Assembly: GCA_964019135.1 (NCBI GenBank)
Contig: OZ025249.1
Span: forward strand, 33,865,759 to 33,929,758
Length of the DNA stretch: 64,000 nucleotides
Direction of reading: 5' to 3'
Origin: Arenicola marina
Lineage: Eukaryota > Annelida > Polychaeta > Arenicolidae
The position numbers were made by a program, and so were the translations under genes. The notes below the pieces were generated by a model. That model worked only from the letters and a program-made list of their open reading frames with translations, searched no databases and was not told where the DNA came from. Each line of letters begins with the position of its first letter. Positions within the stretch are counted from its first letter, which is position 1. This document shows, one piece after another, positions 1 to 14,200 of this stretch.

Positions 1-1257
1 ACATCCCACCTAGACCGTGGGTGGGTGGCTATAGACGTACATCCCACCTAGACACTGGATGGGTGGCTATAGACGTACATCCCACCTAGACCCTGGATGG
101 GTGGCTATAGACGTACATCCCACCTAGACCCTGGATGGGTGGCTATAGACGTACATCCCACCTAGACCCTGGGTGGGTGGCTATAGACGTACATCCCACC
201 TAGACCCTGGGTGGGTGGCTATAGACGTACATCCCACCTAGACCGTGGGTGGGTGGCTATAGACGCACATCCCACCTAGACACTGGATGGGTGGCTATAG
301 ACGTACATCCCACCTAGACACTGGATGGGTGGCTATAGACGTACATCCCACCTAGACACTGGATGGGTGGCTATAGACGTACATCCCACCTAGACCCTGG
401 ATGGGTGGCTATAGACGTACATCCCACCTAGACCCTGGATGGGTGGCTATAGACGTACATCCCACCTAGACCCTGGATGGGTGGCTATAGACGTACATCC
501 CACCTAGACCCTGGATGGGTGGCTGTAGACGTACATCCCACCTAGACCCTGGATGGGTGGCCATAGACGTACATCCCACCTAGACCCTGGGTGGGTTGTT
601 ATAGACGTACATCCCACCTAGACCCTGGATGGGTGGCTATAGACGTACATCCCACCTAGACCCTGGATGGGTGGCTATAGACGTACATCCCACCTAGACC
701 CTGGATGGGTGGCTATAGACGTACATCCCACCTAGACCCTGGATGGGTGGCCATAGACGTACATCCCACCTAGACCCTGGGTGGGTTGTTATAGACGTAC
801 ATCCCACCTAGACCCTGGATGGGTGGCTATAGACGTACATCCCACCTAGACCCTGGATGGGTGGCTATAGACGTACATCCCACCTAGACCCTGGATGGGT
901 GGCTATAGACGTACATCCCACCTAGACCCTGGATGGGTGGCTATAGACGTACATCCCACCTAGACCCTGGGTGGGTGGCTATAGACGTACATCCCACCTA
1001 GACCCTGGATGGGTGGCCATAGACGTACATCCCACCTAGACCCTGGGTGGGTTGTTATAGACGTACATTCCACCTAGACCCTGGATGGGTGGCTATAGAC
1101 GTACATTCCACCTAGACCCTGGATGGGTGGCTATAGACGTACATTCCACCTAGACCCTGGGTGGGTGGCCATAGACGTACATCCCACCTAGACCCTGGAT
1201 GGGTGGCTATAGACGTACATTCCACCTAGACCGTGGGTGGGTGGCTATAGACGTACA
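1..1257. repeat. 38-bp minisatellite, truncated by window start
   Basis: About 33 head-to-tail copies of a 38-bp unit; each carries ACATCCCACCTAGACC, then a variable GGATGGGTGG or GGGTGGGTGG block, then CTATAGACGT. Units differ by a few substitutions, for example CACTGG against CCCTGG and CATCCC against CATTCC. A variant unit with GGGTGGGTTGTTATAG recurs after several ordinary units, which suggests block duplication. The array begins before the window. Nothing coding is seen. Confidence 0.97.
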
Positions 1258-4043
1258 TAGAGGTAAACGTCAGTGCAAGTTGCCATTTCTCACATAAGGT
1301 TAATGCTTCTCTAACTCCCGTCATCCCTACCCCACCCAATGCAAGGCAGAGTCGGGTGTGGGACTGGGGGTGGGGGTGGGGGGGGGGGTGAGGTCGGGGC
1401 AGAGGGCGGTGGCATCAACTGACAGGGTGGCCAACGTGGGAACCCGTCTCCAGGCAGTTTCTCACAGGAAGGCAGCCATTGTTGTGTCGCTGGCATGCAG
1501 GTGTGCCCCGTCGCGCTCACAGTCATCGACCCCCCCCCCCCACACACCCCCATACCCCCTCCTCTTCCGTTATCCCCGCCGTCACCCTCTGGTTCTTTCC
1601 CAGTCACGCTCCAGTCGCCGATTTATCAACTCCCCCCCCCCCCCCACCCGTCCCTCCGCTGCACTCCCGACTTCGGCCTCTCCCAGGTGTTTAGGCACTC
1701 CTGCCCTGCCCTTCCCTCTCTACGTCTCGTCTCTCAGGGTTTATCTTCCCCTCCCCTCCCCTCCTCTGCCCTGCCCTGCCCTGCCCTTCCCTGCCCTGCC
1801 CTGCCCTCCCCTCCCCTCACTCGCACATGGCGTGACCCACACTTGACACAGGCACCAGGGAGGTCTGTCATAATCTTTTGTCCCTGCCTCAGCCCCCCCC
1901 CCTCTCTCCCCCGCTCTTCCCCATCTAACCCCCTGGCCTCATTCATGCACAAACTGTAGCCCCCCCCCCCCCAGCGACCCTCCACCCACCCACCAATACC
2001 GCGCAACGAGCCATAAACTTATAACGGATTTATCGATCGGTAGAAATTTCCCAGACTGGCGGTGAGACCATTCTCAGGCTCCGTCATCCGCTAGCCCCCT
2101 GCCCCTTGGCCCTTCCCCCCTTCCCCCCTGCCCCCCCCCCCTCCCCCCCGACCCCAGCCCCCTAACGCCTTGACGCCGAGGCTCAATTGATCCCTTCCCC
2201 AGCCCCGCAAATTGCCCTATTGACCCTCACTAAAACAACACTTGATTCGGAACCGTTCGTTCCCACATTTCCGATACGGGGGTGGCTCAATGGAAGTAAA
2301 ATAAATCACCCATCACGTGTGCGACTTGCGGAAGCCATACAGAAACAATCGAATTCGATCCAGGTCGCAGAACATGTCGACTGTTTTTAGGCAATGTTTT
2401 TTAATGCGTATAGAAGCTATTCACTCCGACACATGGATAGTATAACACATGGCAATCAAGGGCTGACCCAGGACGGGGGTGGGGGATAGTCCACTTTGGA
2501 GGGATTAACCTTGAAAATGGGCTGCACTGATTAAGACACGTAAGAGGTGATGGAGGGGGGGGGGTGCGAAAATATTATTAACGTCAGGGTGTCAAAGCCC
2601 TCAAAAAGGGAGGTTAGGGGTTGGGGGTCAACAACTATTTTAAATGGATATTATTTGGACTAAGAACTGGCATCCCCTCTCGAAAAGATGGTTTCCGGAG
2701 CCCCCCCCCCCACCCTAGATATCATCGTCGATCTAGTTCTTTATTTCTTCCCGTAACTGCAATGAATCGGTTTACAATATGTCTTGTGTTGTTGAGCCTA
2801 TATTGCCACATTCATGTACGAGGAGAACAGTCGGCACCTTGTTGTCCAGGTCACCAACACACACATTGCTTCATGTTTTGCCCTTTCAACTGAGCAAGAA
2901 ATATACAGGAATTTCTTTCAGTCGTCACAAGAAATTTACTAAAATTAAGTTTTCATGTCATTGTATAAGTGACAAAATGATGTTTGATCAGCTTTAAGAC
3001 AGGAATACGAACAAACACGCAGCTTTTTAATAGAGAGGTCTGTTTTCTGTCACGTCACGTCTGTGACTGTTTGTCTCAGATAAGTGGGAAGCATAGCTCA
3101 TATGTTCCAATAACCGTCATACTAGGAAGTTTGTTTGTGTTCCTAATAAAACTACATCTGTATTCAGGTACAGACGTAATATAACAGTGCAACTGTTGTC
3201 CTGTGACATAAACTGTGACGCAAACAGTCGCAAGGCGCTACATCAAACAGTAGATATCAAAGGCCTTATTTAAAAGGCGAATGAATTGATAGACTAAAGA
3301 ACTATTAGTCTCGAGAAAGCTATGTCTATGATAATAGAAATGTTAGTCTGAAGAGAGGTACGTGTTTTATTGTTAGCTTCTCTTGTTGGTCTCACTTCGT
3401 GGCTCGTGAAATAAACAATGATGTGACATTCAATTAGTGCCAATAACAAACATTAAAGCACGGTGATTAAAAGTCTTTCGGAATACATCTTGTAGTTGTC
3501 TAGAATAGTGATCATGGTAATGGTGAAGCGGTTCCCTATGGCATGGACAATAAAGTCGGCATGCTGCTGACGGCCGGTTAGAAACCACCCTGTAAGACGC
3601 ATGTATATTTGCATGGGTAACAGCGCGGTCGAGTGGTCTGAGGCAATATATCATAATTATAAGCAAGTTAGCGTTCAAAAAAGTTGTCCTTCACTAAGTG
3701 TTACTGCATTACGCATGTTAAATTGCACACTTGGCATGAAACTAACTAATCATATGAAGAGTTATGTGGGTTTATTAGCGAAAAGAATGGAGTTGGCGAT
3801 GCGCCTTGCAATGCCTTCTGGGGGTAATAGTCGTCCGTCGACACTTCCGGTTCACGGTGTGGCTGCTGTTATGTGCCCCCGGACATGACACAGAGCACAT
3901 TCAGACTCCAGATCGAAACATTACCTCAAACAGGAATAGTATCCTTGTTCGCGTATTTTACGATAGCCACTGTGCGTATGGACTTAAGCACCCTTCAGCC
4001 CTGATCACCAGCTACGCTAAACCCACTAATTTCAGACACTAAG
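1258..4043. other. intergenic, C/G-homopolymer-rich then AT-rich
   Basis: From about 1340 to 2160 the sequence is dominated by runs of 8-14 C or G and by CCCTGCCCTGC-type low complexity. The proline- and glycine-rich open frames here follow from that composition. From 2170 onward the composition becomes ordinary, and I see no gene except a doubtful small secreted-type frame at 2762-2893. Confidence 0.6.
2762..2893 (+). CDS. possible 43-residue secreted cysteine-rich peptide (doubtful)
   Basis: The open frame starts at the ATG at 2762 and ends with TGA at 2891. The first about 20 residues (MNRFTICLVLLSLYCHIHV) look like a signal peptide: a basic residue near the start followed by a leucine-rich hydrophobic core. 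The remaining about 22 residues carry four cysteines spaced CC-x7-C-x3-C. That layout resembles short disulfide-rich secreted peptides, but the frame is very short, has no visible splice context or promoter, and could be chance. No family is recognised. A single exon of a longer secreted protein is the other possibility. Confidence 0.15.
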   Translation: MNRFTICLVLLSLYCHIHVRGEQSAPCCPGHQHTHCFMFCPFN

Positions 4044-4378
4044 AATTAACCAAATTATCCACAGAAGACACATGGAATAAACCAAATTATCCACAGAAGA
4101 CACATGGAATAAACCAAATTATCCACAGAAGACACATGGAATAAACCAAATTATCCACAGAAGACACATGGAATAAACCAAATTATCCACAGAAGACACA
4201 TGGAATAAACCAAATTATCCACAGAAGACACTGACATGGAATAAACCAAATTATCCACAGAAGACACATGGAATAAACCAAATTATCCACAGAAGACACC
4301 TGGAATAAACCAAATTATCCCCAGAAGACACCTGGAATAAACTAAATTATCCACAGAAGACACCTGGAATAAACCAAT
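4044..4378. repeat. 32-bp minisatellite
   Basis: About ten copies of a 32-bp AT-rich unit containing AAACCAAATTATCCACAGAA followed by GACACATGGAAT. One unit has a short insertion (CACTGACATGG) near 4230. The last three units share CACCTGG instead of CACATGG, so the array is diverging at its right end. Confidence 0.95.
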
Positions 4379-7177
4379 TTCTTGATAAAAAGGATACCTT
4401 GGGATTATCCAACATTACACTCGTGTAGACCAATATATTTATGCCAAAGATAAACGCTGTGAGAAGCTGAATAGACTGCGCTTGACAGTGTGCCTGATAT
4501 TATTATTACGCAAGGATCCCCAATAATAAGCGAACACATAAAATTAATCTTGATAGCCAACGTACCATGATAAGACAAAACTAATTTTAAATGCTCAACA
4601 TCGCATTGTTTTTAGTCTGCCGGTTGGCCGGTTCACATTTTGTTGTAACACCCTCTTTTAATATACTTTAAAAATGAATACCTACGCAATTATAAATACA
4701 CTTGAACCTGTTGAATTATGCGCCACGGATACGTAAATAGTTCCTTGACGCGGGGAAAGACAATTGAAGCTGCCAGCGTCATCTTTATAGATCTGCTCCC
4801 GCGGCATTGTGCGGGGTGGCCGCTTCCACCACCTAATTGAGACGTGTCAGTATGTAGCGGTGGGAGCATCTAGACCATATAGATGGTGACACCCACAGGG
4901 CCCACAGGTGGGGTGACCGTGCAGGGTGATCAGTCAATTAAATGCAGGTGTTGCCCACCGTTGATATGTTACGTGATAATGTGCTTCGACACCTGTATTT
5001 TGTTTACGATTTTAACGTCACCCATTGTTAATAAATGATGGAATGCGTTAACGACAATGAAGCTGTCACCGTTGTGGGGCCGACCCCCCCCCCCCCCTCC
5101 CAGCTCCGCCCCTCCCCATCGTCCTCTCCACCACCACCGTCCCCTCATCAGCATGTAACGAGCATACATTTATTGGGCCGCCCCCGCGGGTGGATGCAAT
5201 GCATTATACATATAAATAGCTGACTGTTCGAAGTCAAACCTTAACGACCTCATGTATATTTAACATTAACCGACAGCACGTCGTTGTATACATAAATAGA
5301 CCTGGGAGTAAAGCTTGGGTGGTTAGCGGATGGTTTGAACCCCCCCCCTCCCCCCACCGCCCCGCCCACCCTCACCCATTCCCTCCACCCCCATCTCCCT
5401 GGTTACCCATACATGTATATAGCGAAATAGGTGACTAAAAGGACATAGTTAACGCCACTTCAGCAGACGACGCTGCGGATACTTCCTGTGTCCTGACACT
5501 CCAACGTGGTGATGGATATGCGGGGGGGGGGGGGGGGGCTCTGAGAGAAGAGAGAGGAGGTGACAGGTATCTGTTTCATAGCTAGGGTTTCTTTTCTTTC
5601 AAAATGTATCGCACATGATGTCACATGCTGTGGGCCAACCATATAGCGGATAATGTCTACAGCAAGACAACAAATCACTTGACCGAGTCACGAGACTTCA
5701 AGGGCCGCAAATAATCTTTCAGTTTCATCTCATCCTTCATCCGACATCTAATATGCCAATACGGACCCCACACTTAAACCTTTTTTGGTGTGGATCCACC
5801 CCGCTCCAGCCCCCCCACCCCCGGTCAGAGGTCTCACGTCAATCTAACTATACCCGGGTACCCTTTCAAACTCAACGGATCCGTCCTTCAGAATTTACCA
5901 GCAGCAAGATGAATTTAAGATATTAAGGGACGGGTGGGGCGGAGGGTGAGTGTAATCGATGGGTAGGCAGATGGGGATAGTAAAATTACCTGCATTAAGG
6001 GCACAGACACACAGACTTAGTGGATCTATAAACTCTGAATGCGAAGACTATAGCTCTATCCAAGTGATTGTCTAGAGCGGTTTTCTTGTCCCCCATCTCG
6101 GCAACGAGCTGCAGGTCTTGAGGTTAGCGGGTAACTATGCCGTGTATAACACTTGGTCGTTACAATGGCTGCGGTTAGCTTGAAGTGAAACTATTCCTGA
6201 CACCCACCCACCATCCCCACCCCGAACTGACTCTAAGCTCGCGGGGCGGACCGCTAGCTGTGGCGATAAACAAATTGCTACAATTACGTATTGTCAAAAA
6301 TAACGCCAGGAATTTCACAAGCATGCAATAATTATAATCCTTCACTTGTTTATCAGTACTTGGGGCCAAAACGGCGCGACATCTTGTCTTCAATCTACGT
6401 AATCGGGCCTTGCTAGGATGCCTAGCTGGTAGCCAGACCCCCAGCCGAGCGGTGGTTCGCGCTGCACAGGGAGACACGTGTGTCGTGACGGCCACGCGAG
6501 GGGTCTCGTCACAAGCTACCCGGGTTATAGGAGAAGCTGCGCGGTCACGAAGGTCAACCATCATTTAACATACGGCATTAAGAGGGCTCTTGCAGCGCTC
6601 AACAAGGGGAGGATCACCCCCACCCCCACCCCCACCTCCACTGGCACCCGCACGCCCCAACCGCCTCCCCCCCTCCCAGGCCCCCAGTCGGAGAGAGCCC
6701 AAAAAGACACTTGACACCTCTTTTGAACATTACATGACTTCTTCCGGCTTCTGAGAATGTTATCTCGCCGCTGGCTGAGTGACTGACTGGCCGAGGAGCT
6801 GCCTCAGCCGCCCCCCCACCCCTTCTTCTCCCTCCTTCCCTTCTCCTCTCTCCTCCCCCAGTCGCCCCCCTCCCTCCCCCCGTCTCTGCCCCACCATCCC
6901 TGCTGTGACGTTGATGAGGCCGACGACTTAACCCCCTAGAAGTTCATGTAACTTATCTATACTCAGTCGCTCATGCCTTTGTCGGCACGATGTATTGTAG
7001 AAATGTTTTATAGCAACATGTAGGTGTGTTATCTCGAGCCGTCATCGACGAATTTGCCACAATTTAGGAGTGCACTTGGTCAGCCGATGACTATTTTGGG
7101 GTCAATACCACGCAATGCTATAGGACTTAGGGTGATCAGCTAAGGGTAAGCGTAGGGCGGGTACTGGCATCGCTGGC
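4379..7177. other. intergenic, no gene seen
   Basis: Mixed AT-rich sequence with poly-C/poly-G islands near 5085, 5340, 5521-5539 (about 17 G in a row) and 6800-6890. Open frames are short and proline-rich or lack splice context. No RNA gene or recognisable coding exon was found. Confidence 0.6.
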
Positions 7178-10100
7178 CCCAGTCACACTGTAACATGGAC
7201 ACTGACACCAGTCACGCTGTAACATGGACACTGACACCAGTCACACTGTAACATGGAGACTGATACCAGTCACACTGTAACATGAACACTGACACCAGTC
7301 ACACTGTAACATGGACACTGACACCAGTCACGCTGTAACATGGACACTGACACCAGTCACACTGTAACATGGAGACTGATACCAGTCACACTGTAACATG
7401 GACACTGACACCAGTCACACTGTAACATGGACACTGACACCAGTCACGCTGTAACATGGACACTGACACCAGTCACACTGTAACATGGAGACTGATACCA
7501 GTCACACTGTAACATGGACACTGACACCAGTCACACTGTAACAAGGACACTGACACCAGTCACACTGTAACATGGACACTGACACAAGTCACACTGTAAC
7601 ATGGACACTGACACCAGTCACACTGTAACATAGACACTGACACCAGTCACACTGTAACATGGACACTGACACCAGTCACACTGTAACATGGAGGCTGATA
7701 CCAGTCACACTGTAACATGGACACTGACACCAGTCACACTGTAACATGGAGGCTGATACCAGTCACACTGTAACATGGAGGCTGATACCAGTCACACTGT
7801 AACATGGACACTGACACCAGTCACACTGTAACATGGACACTGACACCAGTCACACTGTAACATGGAGACTGACACCAGTCACACTGTAACATGGACACTG
7901 ACACCAGTCACACTGTAACATGGACACTGACACCAGTCACACTGTAACATGGAGACTGATACCAGTCACACTGTAACATGGACACTGACACCAGTCACAC
8001 TGTAACAAGGACACTGACACCAGTCACACTGTAACATGGACACTGACACCAGTCACACTGTAACATGGACACCGACACCAGTCACAATGTAACATAGACA
8101 CCGACACCAGTCACACTGTAACATGGACACTGACACAAGTCACACTGTAACAGGGACACTGACACCAGTCACACTGTAACATGGACACTGACACCAGTCA
8201 CACTGTAACATGGACACTGACACCAGTCACACTGTAACATGGACACTGACACCAGTCACACTGTAACATGGACACTGACACCAGTCACACTGTAACATGC
8301 ACACTGACACCAGTCACACTGTAACAAGGACACTGACACCAGTCACACTGTAACATGGACACTGACACCAGTCACACTGTAACATGGATACTGATACCAG
8401 TCACACTGTAACATGGACACTGACACCAGTCACACTGTAACATGGAGGCTGATACCAGTCACACTGTAACATGGACACTGACACCAGTCACACTGTAACA
8501 CGGAAACTGATACCAGTCACACTGTAACATGGAGGCTGATACCAGTCACACTGTAACATGGACACTGACACCAGTCACACTGTAACATGGAAACTGATAC
8601 CAGTCACACTGTAACATGGAGGCTGATACCAGTCACACTGTAACATGGACACTGACACCAGTCACACTGTAACATGGACACTGACACCAGTCACACTGTA
8701 ACATGGACACTGACACCAGTCACACTGTAACATGGACACTAACACCAGTCACACTGTAACATGGACACTGACACCAGTCACACTGTAACATGGACACTGA
8801 CACCTGTCACACTGTAACATGGAGACTGATACCAGTCACACTGTAACATGGAGACTGATACCAGTCACACTGTAACATGGAGACTGACACCAGTCACACT
8901 GTAACAAGGACACTGACACCAGTCACACTGTAACATGGACACTGACACCAGTCACACTGTAACATGGACACTGACACCAGTCACACTGTAACATGGACAC
9001 TGACACCAGTCACACTGTAACATGGACACTGACACCAGTCACACTGTAACATGGACACTGACACCAGTCACACTGTAACATGGACACTGACACCAGTCAC
9101 ACTGTAACATGGACACTGACACCAGTCACACTGTAACATGGACACTGACACCAGTCACACTGTAACATGGACACTGACACCAGTCACACTGTAACATGGA
9201 CACTGACACCAGTCACACTGTAACATGGACACTGACACCAGTCACACTGTAACATGGACACTGACGCCAGTCACACTGTAACATGGACACTGACACCTGT
9301 CACACTGTAACATGGAGACTGATACCAGTCACACTGTAACATGGAGACTGATACCAGTCACACTGTAACATGGAGACTGACACCAGTCACACTGTAACAA
9401 GGACACTGACACCAGTCACACTGTAACATGGACACTGACACCAGTCACACTGTAACATGGACACTGACACCAGTCACACTGTAACATGGACACTGACACC
9501 AGTCACACTGTAACATGGACACTGACACCAGTCACACTGTAACATGGACACTGACACCAGTCACACTGTAACAAGGACACTGACACCAGTCACACTGTAA
9601 CATGGACACTGACACCAGTCACACTGTAACATGGACACTGACACCAGTCACACTGTAACATGGACACTGACACCAGTCACACTGTAACATGGACACTGAC
9701 ACCAGTCACACTGTAACATGGACACTGACACCAGTCACACTGTAACATGGACACTGACACCAGTCACACTGTAACAAGGACACTGACACCAGTCACACTG
9801 TAACATGGACACTGACACCAGTCACACTGTAACATGGACACTGATACCAGTCACACTGTAACATGGACACTGACACCAGTCACACTGTAACATGGAGGCT
9901 GATACCAGTCACACTGTAACATGGACACTGACACCAGTCACACTGTAACACGGAAACTGATACCAGTCACACTGTAACATGGAGGCTGATACCAGTCACA
10001 CTGTAACATGGACACTGACACCAGTCACACTGTAACATGGAAACTGATACCAGTCACACTGTAACATGGAGGCTGATACCAGTCACACTGTAACATGGAC

Positions 10101-11206
10101 ACTGACACCAGTCACACTGTAACATGGACACTGACACCAGTCACACTGTAACATGGACACTGACACCAGTCACACTGTAACATGGACACTAACACCAGTC
10201 ACACTGTAACATGGACACTGACACCAGTCACACTGTAACATGGACACTGACACCTGTCACACTGTAACATGGAGACTGATACCAGTCACACTGTAACATG
10301 GAGACTGATACCAGTCACACTGTAACATGGACACTGACACCAGTCACACTGTAACATGGACACTGACACCAGTCACACTGTAACATGGACACTGACACCA
10401 GTCACACTGTAACATGGACACTGACACCAGTCACACTGTAACATGGACACTGACACCAGTCACACTGTAATATGGACACTGACACCAGTCACACTGTAAC
10501 ATGGACACTGACACCAGTCACACTGTAACATGGACACTGACACCAGTCACACTGTAACATGGACACTGACACCAGTCACACTGTAACATGGACACTGACA
10601 CCAGTCACACTGTAACATGGACACTGACACCAGTCACAATGTAACATGGACACTGACACCAGTCACACTGTAACATGGACACTGACACCTGTCACACTGT
10701 AACATGGAGACTGATACCAGTCACACTGTAACATGGAGACTGACACCAGTCACACTGTAACAAGGACACTGACACCAGTCACACTGTAACATGGACACTG
10801 ACACCAGTCACACTGTAACATGGACACTGACACCAGTCACACTGTAACATGGACACTGACACCAGTCACACTGTAACATGGACACTGACACCAGTCACAC
10901 TGTAACATGGACACTGACACCAGTCACACTGTAACATGGACACTGACACCAGTCACACTGTAACATGGACACTGACACCAGTCACACTGTAACAAGGACA
11001 CTGACACCAGTCACACTGTAACATGGACACTGACACCAGTCACACTGTAACATGGACACTGACACCAGTCACACTGTAACATGGACACTGACACCAGTCA
11101 CACTGTAACATGGACACTGACACCAGTCACACTGTAACATGGACACTGACACCAGTCACACTGTAACATGGACACTGATACCAGTCACACTGTAACATGG
11201 AGGCTG
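7178..11206. repeat. 29-bp satellite array with higher-order repeats
   Basis: About 139 copies of a 29-bp unit (TGGACACTGACACCAGTCAC then ACTGTAACA). Each unit contains the short dyad TGAC-ACCA-GTCA. Variants (GAGACTGATACC, GAGGCTGATACC, AACAAGGACACTG, CACGCTG) recur at fixed distances. CACGCTG units at 7213, 7329 and 7445 are 116 bp (4 units) apart. The stretch 8391-8880 matches 9841-10330 at an offset of 1450 bp (50 units). No frame is plausibly coding. Confidence 0.98.
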
Positions 11207-14200
11207 TAGTATGTTCCAGGGACATGAATTTCGGTATTCCTCCAGATAAATCATCAATATCGGTCCATAGTTCATATAAATTAACCTCGAAATTCACTAT
11301 TTCAAGGCCCAATTGGTTTAGTCTCATGTACCGGAGCGATTCTTAAAGTTGCATGTCGAGTTCTTTTCTCGGCCAAAACTAAGCCCAGGCGAAATTTATA
11401 TCAAAATCTGCAGAAAACTCGATTGTTCCATTCCATAAATTCAGAAACCTGATAAACCTCGCCGTTTCGGCTGTGGTGTGGCAAACGTGTCTATCCCGCG
11501 ACACCACAGCACTCTGTCGCAGCACTGCTACTTATAACAAACTGATGACGTTTACCACTGAAATGAAAATTTGTGGTAAATTGATATCACGGGCAAGGCT
11601 AAGAGACACTATTTGGCAGTCTGGCATGGGTGGAGGTTAGACAAAACCAATCTTTTTTGGCGGGAAAGAGCTCCACATGCAACTTTAATCAGCAATAAAA
11701 AAACAAAAAAGTAATGTCGTTTTTGCTAGACTGTTAAGAAAAAGACTTTTTTGCACCGTGTTTCTTGCGTACTACGTCGACCAATTAGTTCAATTGGTTA
11801 ATACGAAATAATCATCCTAACGAACGCCTGTGCAATACTGTTATGTTCTTCAATGCCGAATCATTTTCAGAGTGAAAGCTTTTAAACTATTAAAACAATA
11901 TCGCATTGCTACTTTACTTGAGGGAATAATGGCATATACATGATGCTGTAATGTTTTGTGATCTGTTTTAACTCTCGAATAACATGACTGCTTTGAAATG
12001 AACGGGAAAAAAACTACGTCGACAAATTAGGACATTGCAGAAATAATTTGCATTTGACATGAAATAATTATGATCATGCACGCATTTTTCACAGATTTCA
12101 CAGCAGACAATGCGTCCAGTAAATTTAGAAAAAAAAGTATTTGCAAAGTCATATGGGTGGAATAGTGCTCGGTAGGCGTAGCCTGGCCAGGTGCAGGGAC
12201 GTCGGGCTGTGTTGTCCATGGTTACGCCCCGGTCACTCAGTGACGGTGATGACCACGCCAGGCTGTGTAAGTTACGGCCTAAGAACCCGCGTCCCCCGGG
12301 TGGGGGTGGGTGAGTCGGGGAGGGGGTTGGGGTTGGTGAGTCGGCTTGGGGGTGGGGATAAGGTGGGGTGGATGACTCGGGGTGGGGGTGGGGGTGGGTA
12401 CGTCGGGGTGGGGGTGGGAGGGTCGACGAGCCCGGAAGTAGGTAGGAGGGCGGGCGCCGGGGGGTTTCGAATGTGGTCAGGAGGGCGGAAAGGGGTGCGA
12501 GTGTAGGTGGGAGGGTGGGGTGTAGGTAGGGGGGGGGGAGAGCTAATTTGGGAGCAGGGGTCAATCACATTAGGGTGTCAAAACACACCTGTGGCCCCGC
12601 GGTATAGCCGCATAACTGCTCACCGAGTCCCGAGGTTAAAGCTGGGCGGCAATTTGTAATGGAATTCTCGTAAAGCCCTTTGCTTTTATTTATTTTCCTC
12701 ACAAATCTCAGCGGAGTTGGCGCCACCTCTTTTGGCTGCAAAACAAGGCGGCGGATTTGGGGGGTGGTGGGCGGAGGGGGAGGAGGTAAAGAGGAGGAGG
12801 GGGTGGGCGGCTATGCTAATGTGCAGGTGTGCAGTCGACAAGGTATCGGGTCTGTCGTCTCGCCATGCGATACAGCCTTGCGGCCGCGGCCCCCACGACT
12901 TGGCCAAGCTAGGCTGACGAATTTTAATGCAATTTATCAGCAGGCCCCCCTCGCGGTCCATTTGATGTGGGGCCCGATTGCCCAAGTAGGTAACACTGAC
13001 AACCGCCTAACTGGCGCCGACTCCCGCACCTATACAAACCCCTGAATGCGTGACGTCACGCCCCTGGCGCCAGCCTGTCTCGCCGCCGCCTCTCGAGTTG
13101 CCTGGATTAGGGTTGTCAAACAGGCCTACATGTCATGGCGTGCACAGTGGCCATGTGAAAAGTACACAAACCTCGTGAGCAGGTCCGGTCGCTCGAGTGG
13201 CTAGGGGTAGCGTAGAGGCGGGAGTGGGTGGGTGCGACGAGAAGGGGTGGCGGTAAGGGTGGATGGGCCGGGGTGGAGAGAGGCCGGAGGTTCGGGGGTG
13301 GGCGGGGGTTAAGGGGGAAGGATGAATGGGGACAGAGTGGAGGGGAGGGGGGGGGGGGGGGGGTAGCAGGCCGCATGTGGCAGCGCAGTCGAGTCCAAGA
13401 CATCTGGGACGCACTTGGCCCCTACGGCGTCCAGCTGGTAAAAAGTATTTTGTCTCCGTCAGCTCGAGACTTGCGATAATACTGATACTTGCCTTGTCAA
13501 CTCGGTTTGCGACACACAGGTGCTACTGGCATGCGGAGTGGTGGGCTGCGGGGGAGCGGGGTGGGGTGGAGGGGGGGATGGGACGACAAAAACGCCTTCC
13601 TAGAAACGGGGCAAGGACTCTGCATGAGCCATTCACATTGGTTCAGCCACCAGCATAACATTGCTCACTTCCCAAATTGGCTTGTGGCAGAGCAAATTCG
13701 ACTTCTAATGGCATAATTTCCAAGTATGCGATCAGATGAGTCTTAATGTCCGGGTATGGGGGATGGGCGGGGATGGGGTGGAGGGGGGTGGGGGTATATT
13801 TGTTTCGTTGGTGTAGTAATGTCTTAATTAGTGCTTGGCGTCAGGAAAAGATCGATCCACACTCCGGCACTAAGCCCCCATTTTTTCTTAATCGTGAGTA
13901 TGAAATTGACAACCATAGCTGATGGTAGGTACAAGTGAGAAGTACTCGTCTCTGAAACTGAAAACAAAGTGAAATACGGCTTTGTTTGACCGACTTGTTT
14001 TACCGACAAAACGCACGACAAAAAAGACCCTTTTTCACCCCATGGTTGGATAAAAGCAACAGTGACGTCACTGAATGATTGACAACCTGGACCGGTCTCT
14101 TGTCATCTTTGGTATGACACCCACATCGGACCCCTTGACTTATCTTACTTAAAGCCTTGTGGCCACGTAATGGTTTAGTTCGAAGTTTGTCTATTTAATA

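Noticed and set aside
1358..1959. Proline/serine-rich frames
   Set aside because: They are due to C homopolymers and CCCTGCCCTGC low complexity; several frames overlap on both strands.
7178..11206. CRISPR-like regular array
   Set aside because: The repeats are directly adjacent with no unique spacers, and the window is eukaryotic. The same holds for all other arrays here.
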